A stretch of 64,000 bases of DNA, taken from assembly GCA_016702505.1 (NCBI GenBank), contig JADJDU010000030.1, positions 443,650-507,649 on the forward strand, read 5' to 3'. Both the position numbers and the translations under genes were made by a program. The stretch comes from Microthrixaceae bacterium (GTDB lineage Bacteria; Actinomycetota; Acidimicrobiia; Acidimicrobiales; Iamiaceae). This document shows positions 17,198 through 26,679 of the stretch, piece by piece. Below the pieces are notes generated by a model, which was not told the origin of the DNA, made no database searches, and was given only the letters and a program-made list of their open reading frames with translations. Numbering within the stretch: the stretch's first letter is position 1; each line of letters starts with the position of its first letter.

Positions 17198-17965
17198 ATG
17201 GAAACCACCACTCCGCGTCAGTCCGATCCCACCCCGACCCGCCGGGGTGTGTTGGCCGCCGGGACCACCGGCTTGGCCGCCACCGCTTTGCTGGCCGCAT
17301 GTTCCAGCGACGGCCCCAAGGCCGGCATCTCCGGTGCTCCCCCATCCACCACGCTGGTCCCGCCCACGGTGCCCACCAAGGCTCCCACCCAGGCTCAGCT
17401 CCAAGCCGACCTGGACACCCTGGCCACCGCCAACTCGCTCGAGATGTTGGCCGTTGAGGTCTACCGCCGTCACTCCGGCGAGCTCGCAACGCCTGAGCTG
17501 GTGGAGGCCGCCGCTCGTTTCCAAACGGATCACACCGCGGCGGCCGACGTCTTCGGTGCCGACGTGGCCGAGCACGCTGGTGTGGGCGAGCCCAACGAGT
17601 ACCTGCTCACCAACCTGATCGACCCGATGCGGTCGTTCCTCACCTCAGAGGCTGCTGTCGCCGACCTCATGTCCACCGTCGAGAGCTCCATCGCCGCCAC
17701 CTACATCGCCGCGGTCGGATCGATGCTCGAGTCGAGCTGGCGTCAGACCTTCGCCGAGCACGCTGGCGCCGCCGCGAGGCGGGCCACGCTGTGGGGCAAC
17801 GGCGGCACCGGGTCCACCCCGACCGCCGCCCTGTTCCCCATGTCGGACCTGATCTCCACGGCTGCTTACCTCAGCACCGCCGCCGAGGAAGAGCCGGCCG
17901 AAGGTGAAGGTGAGGGCGAGGCCGGGGCAGAGGGCGAGACCACCACCACCGAAGCCGGCGCCTGA
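17198..17965 (+). CDS. Tat-exported ferritin-like lipoprotein
   Basis: A 255-aa protein with TRRGVLAAGTTGLAATALL and a lipobox at LLAAC, so it is a Tat lipoprotein. The ferritin-like helices show SLEMLAVEVYRRH, ARFQTDHTAAADVFGADV and STVESSIAATYIAAVG. The C-terminus is again an acidic low-complexity tail (EEPAEGEGEGEAGAEGE). It begins 26 bases after the first ferritin-like gene, so the two are probably cotranscribed and arose by duplication. Paired exported ferritin-like proteins of this kind occur in several actinobacteria; their role is unknown. Confidence 0.8.
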   Translation: METTTPRQSDPTPTRRGVLAAGTTGLAATALLAACSSDGPKAGISGAPPSTTLVPPTVPTKAPTQAQLQADLDTLATANSLEMLAVEVYRRHSGELATPELVEAAARFQTDHTAAADVFGADVAEHAGVGEPNEYLLTNLIDPMRSFLTSEAAVADLMSTVESSIAATYIAAVGSMLESSWRQTFAEHAGAAARRATLWGNGGTGSTPTAALFPMSDLISTAAYLSTAAEEEPAEGEGEGEAGAEGETTTTEAGA

Positions 17966-18062
17966 ACCACACGCGCCCTGGCGCCGAAACGACCAGCCCC
18001 GCCAGGCACCGCCCGCGCTGAGCCGCTCCCGGGACAGATCCCGGCCGAGCGGGTCGCTTTGG

Positions 18063-18454
<392 letters not shown>

Positions 18455-18531
18455 AGACCCTACCGCGCCACCCACCAGGGCTCCCCCGCGTCACCCCGGC
18501 GATCTGCGAGGCAACGGTTGGTGAGGGCCGG

Positions 18532-19068
18532 TCAGCGTGGGTCAGGCCCGTCGGGCAAGCGCAGCCGACCGTCGGACCAGAACCGATCTCGGGCACCTCG
18601 ATCATGGAGGCCGAAGAGGTTCCACGCCCATACCCCCACCGCCACCCCCACCACTTCGAGGATCAGCGCCAACCCCAGGTGCTCCAGCTCGGGAATCTGA
18701 CCCGACGCGAACTCCAAACCCCGGACCGGCCACCAAAAAACCTCGGTCTGGGTGAAGGAGCCATCGAGCACCAAGTGGCACATGACCCCGATCGGGATAC
18801 CCAAGAGGCGCCGCCGAACCAACCTAGACCCCACCGTCGCCACCATGACGATCCCCAACAGGGCGACGGCCCCGACCAGTGAGTGCAGCACACGAGGTCC
18901 GCCGGCCACCGCTTCCAGGACGGGTAGCACCGATCCCAGGATCACCGTGCGGTAGTCGATGGCTGGACTCCTGAACACGAAGGCGACCAACACCACCGAC
19001 ACCACGGCGAACCAGATGAACACGAACCGCTCCGAACCGAGGCTCAGGGCACGAGGAGTCGCCCGCAC
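18532..19068 (-). CDS. DUF457/YdjM-like membrane protein
   Basis: A 178-aa protein with about five hydrophobic segments. DYRTVILGSVLPVLEAV, HSLVGAVALLGIV and GIPIGVMCHLVLDGSF match the LexA-regulated YdjM/DUF457 family of putative metal-dependent membrane hydrolases, with aspartate and histidine residues in the expected helices. The function is not established. The start overlaps the 3' end of the zinc-ribbon gene by 25 bases, so it is probably cotranscribed with it. It ends about 80 bases before rnpB, which reads in the same direction. Confidence 0.75.
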   Translation of the reverse strand: MRATPRALSLGSERFVFIWFAVVSVVLVAFVFRSPAIDYRTVILGSVLPVLEAVAGGPRVLHSLVGAVALLGIVMVATVGSRLVRRRLLGIPIGVMCHLVLDGSFTQTEVFWWPVRGLEFASGQIPELEHLGLALILEVVGVAVGVWAWNLFGLHDRGARDRFWSDGRLRLPDGPDPR

Positions 19069-19760
19069 TCCTCACAGTGGGTGATCTCACCATCGGCCAG
19101 CTTGCGCACCCGGGCCACCTCTACAGCGGAGAGAGCCAGGTGACAGCCCCCGCACTGCGACCCCACCAGGCGGGCCACCCCCACACCCCCCAGGGCCCCG
19201 CGCAGGGTCTCGTACTCGGCCAGGATCACCCCGTCTACCGCCGAGACCAAGGCGTCCCTCAGGGCCTGCTCAGCATCGACGGCCACCGCCAGTTCGGCCT
19301 CGGCCGCGGTCAGCGTCGCCTCGGACAGTTCCAATGTGGCCACGCGTTCGGCCCGATCAGAGGCCAGTTGGCTCAGCGTCGTGTCGAGCGGTTCGATCAG
19401 CTCCATGATCTCGAGGTCTTGGTCCTCGAGGGCAGTGATACGACGCTTGAGCGCCTCTATCTCCTCTTGGAGGTCCTGGAGCGCCCGGGCGTTGGTGACG
19501 GTTCCGCCATAGAGGGTGGCCTCCTCGTGGGCTCGCTTGGCCCCGATCGTCTCGATCTCGTCGTCGAGTCGCTTCTGTTGGCGGGCCAGGTCGGCCCGAG
19601 CCGACTCGGCTTTGGCCGTGGCCGATTCGACCTCGGCCACCGCCGCCGCAGCCGCGTCCCTGGCACCACGCTCTGGTAGGCCGGCGAGCTGGTGTCGCAA
19701 CTGGTCGAGCCTGGTGTCGTGGGCTTGGATGTCGAGCAGCACATCGAACGCTTTGGTCAA
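19044..19760 (-). CDS. CT398-type coiled-coil zinc-ribbon protein
   Basis: The start is TTG at 19760 because GGAGG lies five bases upstream and the next gene's frame would otherwise be invaded. The 238-aa product is a long alpha-helical coiled coil (LTKAFDVLLDIQAHDTRLDQ onward, rich in Glu, Arg and Ala) ending in a C4 zinc ribbon with cysteine pairs in SQCGGCHLALS and HCEECGRLL. These proteins are widespread in actinobacteria next to cell-wall or RNA-metabolism genes; members have been proposed to act as chaperones or regulators but the role is unsettled. It begins one base after the PBP stop. Confidence 0.88.
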   Translation of the reverse strand: MTKAFDVLLDIQAHDTRLDQLRHQLAGLPERGARDAAAAAVAEVESATAKAESARADLARQQKRLDDEIETIGAKRAHEEATLYGGTVTNARALQDLQEEIEALKRRITALEDQDLEIMELIEPLDTTLSQLASDRAERVATLELSEATLTAAEAELAVAVDAEQALRDALVSAVDGVILAEYETLRGALGGVGVARLVGSQCGGCHLALSAVEVARVRKLADGEITHCEECGRLLVP

Positions 19761-19761
19761 C

Positions 19762-21933
19762 TCAGCCTCCGGGCGAGGGTGCGGTGGTGGCCGGTGGCGA
19801 CGTGGCCGGCGGGCTGGTGGTTCCGCCAGGCGTGGTCGTAACCGTTCCACCAGGAGTGGTGGTTCCGGTGGTGCCGCCACGGGGACGCGACGACGAGCGG
19901 GGCTGTGAGCTACCCCCCGCCTCGTAGGGCACTTTGCCCACCGACTTGCCTCGACGGGCCGATTCCGGCTCCCGGAAGTCGACGGTCGCCTGGTCGGCCA
20001 TGAGCAACGAGTAGTAGACGCCCCACGTCTTGGCCGGGTACCGCCCACCGGTGGCGCCACCCAACCCGGCGTTGGCCAAGCTGATCGCCCCTTCGGGGGC
20101 TCCCATCCACACCGCGGTGGCGAGCTGGGGGGTGTATCCCACGAACCAGACGTCGGTGGCGTCGTTGGTGGTACCGGTCTTGCCGGCGGCAGGCTGACCG
20201 CCCGAGATCCGTGCATTTCGACCGGTGCCACCGGTGACGTTGGCGGCCAGTACCTGGGTGACGAGCCGGGCCGTCTGCTGGGACACCACCCGTTCGGGAT
20301 CAGACCGGTGCTGGTAGATCACCCGGCCGTTGCGATCCTCGATCCGTTCCACCATGTACGGCTCGTTACGCAGACCATCGTTGGCGAACACCGCGTAGGC
20401 CGCGGCCATGTCCAGCGGGGTGACCTCCATGGTGCCCAGCGTCAGGTTCCACGGCGGAGCGGTGGGACGCCCTTCGTCATCGGTCAGGTAGAGCTCGCTC
20501 GTGATGCCGAGGCGAGACGCCATGAGGGCAACGTTCTCCACGCCAGCCACCTGAGATAGGCGCATGTAGCCGCAGTTCGAGGACACCTGGGTGATCTTGG
20601 TGATCGTGGTGTAGCCGGTGTTGCCGCTGAGGCTGTAGGGCTTGGACTCCCCCGGGAACTTGAACGTGCACCGCCCACCGCTGACCGTGTCGTTGGGGAC
20701 GTGCTCGACACCATCGGCACCATCACCTTCGAACAAGGTCGCCATCGTGAAGGTCTTCATGGTCGACCCGGCCTGACGACCCGGTGACTTGGTGGCCAGG
20801 TTGTACTGCCATCTCTCGAACCCGGGCCCGCCCACCAGCACCCTGACCGCTCCACTGGACGGCTCCACCGACGCGATGGCCTGGGTACCGAAGGTCGTCT
20901 GGCCGGTGCGAGGGTTCTTGACCTCGAAGGTGGCGCCGTCTTCGCTCTTGGGCAACGTTTCGGCCCGGGCTTGGACAGCCTGGGCCTGCATCACCGGGTC
21001 ATAGGTGGTGAACACTCGGATCCCGCCCTCGTACACGGCCCGGTTACGAGCCGCGGGGGTGGAACCGAGACCAAAGCGAGGGTCGTGGAGGAGCTGCTGT
21101 TTGACCTCCTCCACGAAGTAGTCGTAGGGAGGGATCGGCGGGTTGGGGTCGTCGGGGAGCGGAATGCCCTCCGAGAAGGCCACCTCTTCCTCGGTCAAGC
21201 GGCCGGTGGCCACCAGCCGGCCGAAAACCAAGCTGCGCTGACGCCGGGCCAGCTCCGGGTTCTTGAACGGGTCGTATTCGCTGGGGGCGCGGATCATGGC
21301 CGCCAGAAGGGCACCTTCAGCCCAGTTCAACTCGGCCACGTCCTTGCGGAAGTAGTACTCGGCTGCAGCTTGTACGCCGTAGGCCCCACCACCGAAGTAC
21401 ACGCTGTTGAGGTAGCGCTCGAGGATCTCGTCCTTGGACATCTGCTTCTCGAGCTCCACCGCCAAGAACGCCTCACGCAGCTTGCGGCTCAGGCTCTCCT
21501 CGTCTCCCACCAGCGAGTTCTTGACCACCTGCTGGGTGATGGTTGACCCGCCCTGGCTGACGCCACCGCTCTCCAGGTTGGCGTCCACGGCCCGCACGAT
21601 GGCCCTGACGTTCACCCCGGAGTGCTCGTAGAACTGGGCGTCCTCCTGGGCGATGACCGACCACTTCACCGTCTCGGGGATGTCGCCGATCGGAACCTGC
21701 GAGCGGTTCTGCGGGTCGCTGCTGTTGGTCATGGTGCCCTGGAGGTTCCCGTAGGAATCGAAGATCAACGACCTCTCGGCGAGCGGCTTGAGGTTGATGC
21801 GTTCGTGATCGGAACGGTGAGCGCTGACGATGGTGACCAGGTGCGGGCCGATCAACACCAAGGACCCAGCCATGACCCCCACCAGGGCGGTCATCACGAA
21901 CACGAAACGGAAGAAGCGACGGACCACGACCAC
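19762..21933 (-). CDS. Class A penicillin-binding protein (bifunctional transglycosylase/transpeptidase)
   Basis: The enzyme polymerises and cross-links peptidoglycan at the outer membrane face of the cytoplasmic membrane. From GTG 21933 it has 723 aa: one membrane anchor (FRFVFVMTALVGVMAGSLVL), a GT51 domain with AQEDAQFYEHSGVN, GGSTITQQVVKNSLV and KDEILERYLNSVYFGGGAYG, and a transpeptidase domain with the active-site STMK (in GRQAGSTMKTF), SSN and KTGTTND. A Thr/Pro/Ser-rich tail (TTTPGGTVTTTPGG) ends the protein. The exact start is uncertain: 54 more codons are open upstream, but GTG 21933 directly precedes the membrane anchor. Confidence 0.94.
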   Translation of the reverse strand: MVVVRRFFRFVFVMTALVGVMAGSLVLIGPHLVTIVSAHRSDHERINLKPLAERSLIFDSYGNLQGTMTNSSDPQNRSQVPIGDIPETVKWSVIAQEDAQFYEHSGVNVRAIVRAVDANLESGGVSQGGSTITQQVVKNSLVGDEESLSRKLREAFLAVELEKQMSKDEILERYLNSVYFGGGAYGVQAAAEYYFRKDVAELNWAEGALLAAMIRAPSEYDPFKNPELARRQRSLVFGRLVATGRLTEEEVAFSEGIPLPDDPNPPIPPYDYFVEEVKQQLLHDPRFGLGSTPAARNRAVYEGGIRVFTTYDPVMQAQAVQARAETLPKSEDGATFEVKNPRTGQTTFGTQAIASVEPSSGAVRVLVGGPGFERWQYNLATKSPGRQAGSTMKTFTMATLFEGDGADGVEHVPNDTVSGGRCTFKFPGESKPYSLSGNTGYTTITKITQVSSNCGYMRLSQVAGVENVALMASRLGITSELYLTDDEGRPTAPPWNLTLGTMEVTPLDMAAAYAVFANDGLRNEPYMVERIEDRNGRVIYQHRSDPERVVSQQTARLVTQVLAANVTGGTGRNARISGGQPAAGKTGTTNDATDVWFVGYTPQLATAVWMGAPEGAISLANAGLGGATGGRYPAKTWGVYYSLLMADQATVDFREPESARRGKSVGKVPYEAGGSSQPRSSSRPRGGTTGTTTPGGTVTTTPGGTTSPPATSPPATTAPSPGG

Positions 21934-22028
21934 GGTGAACCCATCGTAGACGGGTCCGGCCCCACAACCCCGGCGCGCCACGTAGTGTGGTGAACAGGGT
22001 TTGCCCGCCGATGCCGAGGGGAGGACCA

Positions 22029-24518
22029 GTGGATCAGGTACCGGACCGGAACGGCACTGAGGGTCCTCTGCGCCACGACTCCGACCGGGACCCAACCCGC
22101 GCCCTCACCGAGCTGGCGTCGTTGGCGCCAGACGCCGTGGTTCGATGCATGCACGCCATGGGCAACCCGACGACGCTGCCTCCTGCTTTGGTCGGCCTGT
22201 TGGCCGAGGATGTCGCGCTGCTCCCCCTCGACGCGCTAACTCACATGGTGATCGACCCAAGCGGTAACGCCGCCTTGCACCAGGCTTGGCTGGACGCAAC
22301 GGTAAGGCCAGACCGCACCGGCACCGCCCACGTGAAGTCGGCCGGCCCCATGCAAACCATCGATGGCCGGGTGGTCGATGCCCAGTTCCTGATGGTCCAT
22401 ATGTACGACCTGGTCGGGGTACCGAGCTTCGAGGTGATGGTGGCCACCCTGGAGCCGACGCCGCTGCCTCCTACAGACCACCGGACGTCGATGGTGGCGT
22501 TCCGCCTTCACCTGGACCGCTTCGGAGCGATCATCGACTGCGCCGGCGACGTTGCGGGAGCCCTCGGCCGTCACGGCGACGACCTCATCGGGACCCTGGC
22601 CACCGACCTCATCCATCCCGCTGACATCGATGGCTGCCTGGCCGACTGGGTGGCGGTGCTGTCCACCCCCGAGCTCCCCCATCCGGGGCGGGTCCGTCTG
22701 TGCCAGGACGACGGGAGCTGGCGCTGGTTCGAGTTCGTCAACTGGAACGCCCTGGCCGATCCGGGGATCAGAGCGGTGGTGACCGAGCTGCTCGACATCG
22801 ACGCCCAGGTCAAGGTCGAACAGTTGGGTGTGGCCAGCAGCCGTGCCCACGAGCGTCTGGTCCGGGTTCTAGACGACGTCGACGACATGGTGCTCATCGG
22901 TCACCCCGACGCGGGCCTCGTCTACTGGAACCATGCCGCTGAGGCTCGCCTCACCGACCTTCGTACCGGCGTCCCGATTGGCGACCTGATGGCCCCCACC
23001 GTCGCCCACCTGGTGGACAGCACCATCCGCCCGCTGTTCGACCGCATGGAACGTTGGAGCGGAGACCTGGATCTGGAGTTCAGGGACGGCCAGGTTCACA
23101 CCCTCGCCGCCACCGTCACCCCGGTGCTCGATGGTGCCGAGGCCCGGTACTTCGGGGTGATCCTGCGCGACGTCACCGCTGAACGTCGCCACGCGCGCCA
23201 ACTCGACGAGCTGGCCCACGTGGACCCGCTCACCTCGCTGCCCAACCGGCTGTCACTCAACGAGATGCTGAGCGCAATTTCGGCCAACGACGTCGCACTT
23301 TGCTTCATAGACCTCGACCACCTGAAGGTCGTCAACGACGGGCTGGGCCACGGGGCCGGAGACAAGCTCCTTGTAGCGGTGGCCGACGCGTTGGTCGAAA
23401 TTGCCGGGTCCGGCACGGTCACCCGGTTCGGTGGTGACGAGTTCGTGGTCGTCCACAGCGACGTCGGCAGCATCGACCACGCCACCGACCTGGCCACCAA
23501 GCTGCTCCACGCTATCGAGGACGTGCGGGTCCCCGACGTACCCACCAGGCTCTCAGCCAGCGTCGGCGTGGCTTGGACCCCAATCGACGACCTCGACCCC
23601 GAGGAGCTCATCAAGAACGCCGACACCGCCATGTACGCCGCCAAACGGCGAGGCCGAGGCCGCATCGCCCGCTTCGACCACGACCAGCGAGAAGCGGTCA
23701 CCCGCCGCTTCGTACTCGAGACTGCCCTCCAACAGGCCATCACCAACGACGAGATCCAGGCCTACTTCCAACCGGTGGTTTCCATCGAGGACGGCCACAT
23801 CGGTGGGTTCGAGGCGTTGGCCCGCTGGGACCTGGTCTCGCCCGCAGAGTTCGTGCCCACCGCCGAAGAGTCGGGATTGATCATCCCGCTCGGGTCGCGG
23901 ATCCTCCACCGTTCGCTCGACAACCTGGTTCGAATAGACGACCACTGGCGTACCAACCTTCCCGCCGGTTCAGAGCCCACCGCCCCGGCAACGGTCGTCT
24001 CGGTCAACGTGTCAGGACGCGAACTGCTCGAGCCGTCATTCGCCCAGCGCACCTTGCAGGCCCTCGCCGACCGCCACCTGTCAGCAGATCGGCTGGTGCT
24101 CGAACTGACCGAATCGGTGCTAATCGACACCCTCGATGAGGTCGACCAGACGTTGCGAACCCTGCGAGATGCCGGGGTGTCGCTGGTCCTGGACGACTTC
24201 GGCACCGGTTACTCGTCGATCGCCTACCTCCGGCGCTACCCGATCGACGGCCTCAAGCTGGACATCAGCTACACCCGGGCGCTGATGACCAACACCGACA
24301 CCAGGGTGATCGCCGAGATCATCATCGAGCTGGGCCGGCGCCTCGGGTTGTCGATCGTGGCCGAAGGGGTCGAGGAACAAGCCCAGGTAGATGTCCTGCG
24401 AGAGCTGGGGGTGCCCTGGGTCCAGGGCTACCTGATGGCCCATCCCATGGCAGTAGACGATCTGTTGGCCGGGCCTCTCGCTGACCCCCTCAGCCGGCTC
24501 CGTCACAGCGAAGGGTGA
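22029..24518 (+). CDS. PAS-GGDEF-EAL cyclic di-GMP enzyme
   Basis: From GTG 22029, which has GAGGGGAGG just upstream, the protein has 829 aa. Two PAS-like sensor regions (about residues 140-270 and 285-390) precede GGDEF (about residue 470, intact RFGGDEFVVVH) and EAL (FEALARWD). The phosphodiesterase residues are all present: N in SVNVSG, E in ELTES, DD in LDDFGTGYSS, K in LKLDIS, E in AEGVEE and the Q of VQGYLMAHP. No RxxD inhibitory site is seen before GGDEF. It may therefore both make and degrade c-di-GMP, with PAS input deciding. There are no membrane segments, so it is cytosolic. Confidence 0.93.
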   Translation: MDQVPDRNGTEGPLRHDSDRDPTRALTELASLAPDAVVRCMHAMGNPTTLPPALVGLLAEDVALLPLDALTHMVIDPSGNAALHQAWLDATVRPDRTGTAHVKSAGPMQTIDGRVVDAQFLMVHMYDLVGVPSFEVMVATLEPTPLPPTDHRTSMVAFRLHLDRFGAIIDCAGDVAGALGRHGDDLIGTLATDLIHPADIDGCLADWVAVLSTPELPHPGRVRLCQDDGSWRWFEFVNWNALADPGIRAVVTELLDIDAQVKVEQLGVASSRAHERLVRVLDDVDDMVLIGHPDAGLVYWNHAAEARLTDLRTGVPIGDLMAPTVAHLVDSTIRPLFDRMERWSGDLDLEFRDGQVHTLAATVTPVLDGAEARYFGVILRDVTAERRHARQLDELAHVDPLTSLPNRLSLNEMLSAISANDVALCFIDLDHLKVVNDGLGHGAGDKLLVAVADALVEIAGSGTVTRFGGDEFVVVHSDVGSIDHATDLATKLLHAIEDVRVPDVPTRLSASVGVAWTPIDDLDPEELIKNADTAMYAAKRRGRGRIARFDHDQREAVTRRFVLETALQQAITNDEIQAYFQPVVSIEDGHIGGFEALARWDLVSPAEFVPTAEESGLIIPLGSRILHRSLDNLVRIDDHWRTNLPAGSEPTAPATVVSVNVSGRELLEPSFAQRTLQALADRHLSADRLVLELTESVLIDTLDEVDQTLRTLRDAGVSLVLDDFGTGYSSIAYLRRYPIDGLKLDISYTRALMTNTDTRVIAEIIIELGRRLGLSIVAEGVEEQAQVDVLRELGVPWVQGYLMAHPMAVDDLLAGPLADPLSRLRHSEG

Positions 24519-26620
24519 ACCAACTCCACCACCCGGGCCACCGGCCCGACTCCAGTGGGCCAATCGATCACTCCTCCGGCCACGTCGGCCAGATCCACGG
24601 CCCGCGGGTCATGGTGGGGCGACAGGTCGGTGGCGGCCTCGAGCGTCCCCCTACTCCCGGCCCTCAGCCAGGGGATCTGAACTCCAGCTCCCCCAGGTGA
24701 CGACCCCAGGTCCTCGTCGTCCAGCCGGAATATGAACACCACGCTGCGTGACCGGTCGGGAGCGAGATAGGCGAGCGAACCACGATCGGTGCCGACCGGC
24801 GACTCCAGACGGAACAGCTCGCCATGCTGAACGACATCTCTGATGCGATGGTGCACGGCCACCGCTCGCCGAGCACAGGACCATTCGTGATCGCTGAGCG
24901 AGGTCAGGTCGAGGTCGAAGCCGAACCGTCCCGAAAGGGCGACGGCACAGGCGAAGGGAACCGGTTTGAGGCCCCAACGGGTGACGTGGGCACCGAGCAC
25001 CGAAGCGGGCAGCAGGTGCGACGCTCCCCACTGGATCCGCACCCGGTCCACCGGATCGGTGTTGTCCGAGGTCCACAGTTCGTGGAAAGAGGCCAGGGTG
25101 CCCAGGTCGCTGCGTCCACCACCGGACGCGCACAGCATCATCTCCACATCGGGGTGGCGGGCCGCCACCTCGGCCATCACGTCCCACGTGTGACGTACCC
25201 GATCGACGGCTAGATGGGTCTGGGAGTCGTCGCTCAACGCCCCCGAGCCGGGCTCGGTGATGTCTCGGTTGGCATCCCACTTCAGGTAGGTGATCCCTCG
25301 GTGCTGGGTCAGTAGAGCGTCGATGGTGTCGACCACGAAGTCCCGAACGTCGGGTCGACACAGGTCCAACACGAGCTGTTGACGTTCCTCGCGTCGAGCC
25401 CGGCCCGGTTCGGCGATCACCCAGTCCGGGTGAGCTTCGTACAACTCCGACCGGGCGTTGACCATCTCCGGTTCCACCCACAGCCCGAATCGGAGACCGG
25501 CCTCGATGGTGTGATCGATGACCGGTTGCAGTCCGTCGGGAAGCTTGGAGCGGTCCGTCGTCCAGTCTCCGAGCGAGGTGGTGTCGTCATCTCGGGGAAA
25601 GCGATCACCGAACCAGCCGTCGTCCAACAAGAACAGTTCAACCCCAAGTTCGGCGGCCCGGTCGACCTGGCGGGCCAGGCCCTCGGGGTCGAGGGAGAAC
25701 CCCAACGCCTCCCACGTGTTGGCCACCGACGCCCGGATTCGATCGCCGTCGCGAACCACCTCGGAACGCACGTAGCCGTGGAAGGCCCGGCTGGTGGGGC
25801 CCATGCCTTCCTCGGACCAGATCCAGAGCACGTGTGGTGACTCGAAGGAATCACCGGCATCCAGCCTCCGTTCGCTGCCACGGTCCTGGTGGCCGGCCAG
25901 GACCCGGACCTGACCGTGGAGGAATACCTCGGCATCGAAACGGACATCACCACCCCAGACCACCGTGCAGGCCCCGACCGTGCCGTGCTCCTCGCCGGCG
26001 GGACCATCGGGGTGGAACAACACCACCGGCGCCCGGTACAACGCCGAACGCACGCCGCCGGCCGAGGCCAAGGTCTTCACCCCGGGGGTCAACGCCTCGG
26101 TGGTCTCGGTCCACTCCCCTGCCCATCCGCCACCCCAATGGGTCAGGTGGGGGGACGTGCCAGCGAAGGCAGGGGCCGACCCGGCCACTCGGTGCAACTC
26201 CACCGGGTCGACACCCCCGTTGGTCACCTCAACCCACTGTTCGATCAAGTGATGATCCGGCCACGCCCGCACGTTGAGATCGACGGTCAACGGCGAGATC
26301 CGGTCGGTCATCCGCACCGTGGTCGTCGAGAACCGGCCCCGACCTGTTCCGGCGCCGGGCCCACGAGAGACCACATCGACCACCCGCAGCCGCGTCGAGG
26401 TCACCCCGTCGCCATGGGTCACCCGCAAGGCCGGTTCCCGCAGCGGTTCCTCCCCGAAGGTCGGGTAGGCCAGCGGGTACAGCCCGACTGGCAGCTCCGG
26501 GCTCCGCCCGCTGGCACCGGGACCGAAGGCGATCTGGTGGAGGCGTCCGTCGTCACCGACGGCCCACACCAGACCGGTTCGCCCGGCATCCACCCTGATG
26601 ATGGTCCCCTCGAAGCTCAT
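24503..26620 (-). CDS. Alpha-galactosidase, glycoside hydrolase family 36
   Basis: A 705-aa retaining glycosidase. The nucleophile aspartate is in YLKWDANRDITEPGSG and the acid/base aspartate in LWTSDNTDPVDR, the two signatures of GH36/clan GH-D. An N-terminal beta-sandwich domain (about residues 1-300) and a C-terminal beta domain flank the barrel. It has no signal peptide, so it would act on imported alpha-galactosides such as melibiose or raffinose, or on internal galactosides. No sugar transporter adjoins it. Its last 16 bases overlap the convergent GGDEF-EAL gene. Confidence 0.93.
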   Translation of the reverse strand: MSFEGTIIRVDAGRTGLVWAVGDDGRLHQIAFGPGASGRSPELPVGLYPLAYPTFGEEPLREPALRVTHGDGVTSTRLRVVDVVSRGPGAGTGRGRFSTTTVRMTDRISPLTVDLNVRAWPDHHLIEQWVEVTNGGVDPVELHRVAGSAPAFAGTSPHLTHWGGGWAGEWTETTEALTPGVKTLASAGGVRSALYRAPVVLFHPDGPAGEEHGTVGACTVVWGGDVRFDAEVFLHGQVRVLAGHQDRGSERRLDAGDSFESPHVLWIWSEEGMGPTSRAFHGYVRSEVVRDGDRIRASVANTWEALGFSLDPEGLARQVDRAAELGVELFLLDDGWFGDRFPRDDDTTSLGDWTTDRSKLPDGLQPVIDHTIEAGLRFGLWVEPEMVNARSELYEAHPDWVIAEPGRARREERQQLVLDLCRPDVRDFVVDTIDALLTQHRGITYLKWDANRDITEPGSGALSDDSQTHLAVDRVRHTWDVMAEVAARHPDVEMMLCASGGGRSDLGTLASFHELWTSDNTDPVDRVRIQWGASHLLPASVLGAHVTRWGLKPVPFACAVALSGRFGFDLDLTSLSDHEWSCARRAVAVHHRIRDVVQHGELFRLESPVGTDRGSLAYLAPDRSRSVVFIFRLDDEDLGSSPGGAGVQIPWLRAGSRGTLEAATDLSPHHDPRAVDLADVAGGVIDWPTGVGPVARVVELVHPSL

Positions 26621-26679
26621 GGGAGCCGACCGTACCGGCCGGGTGTTGCATTCGGCATCGAAGCCGTCAGAATGAAGAC

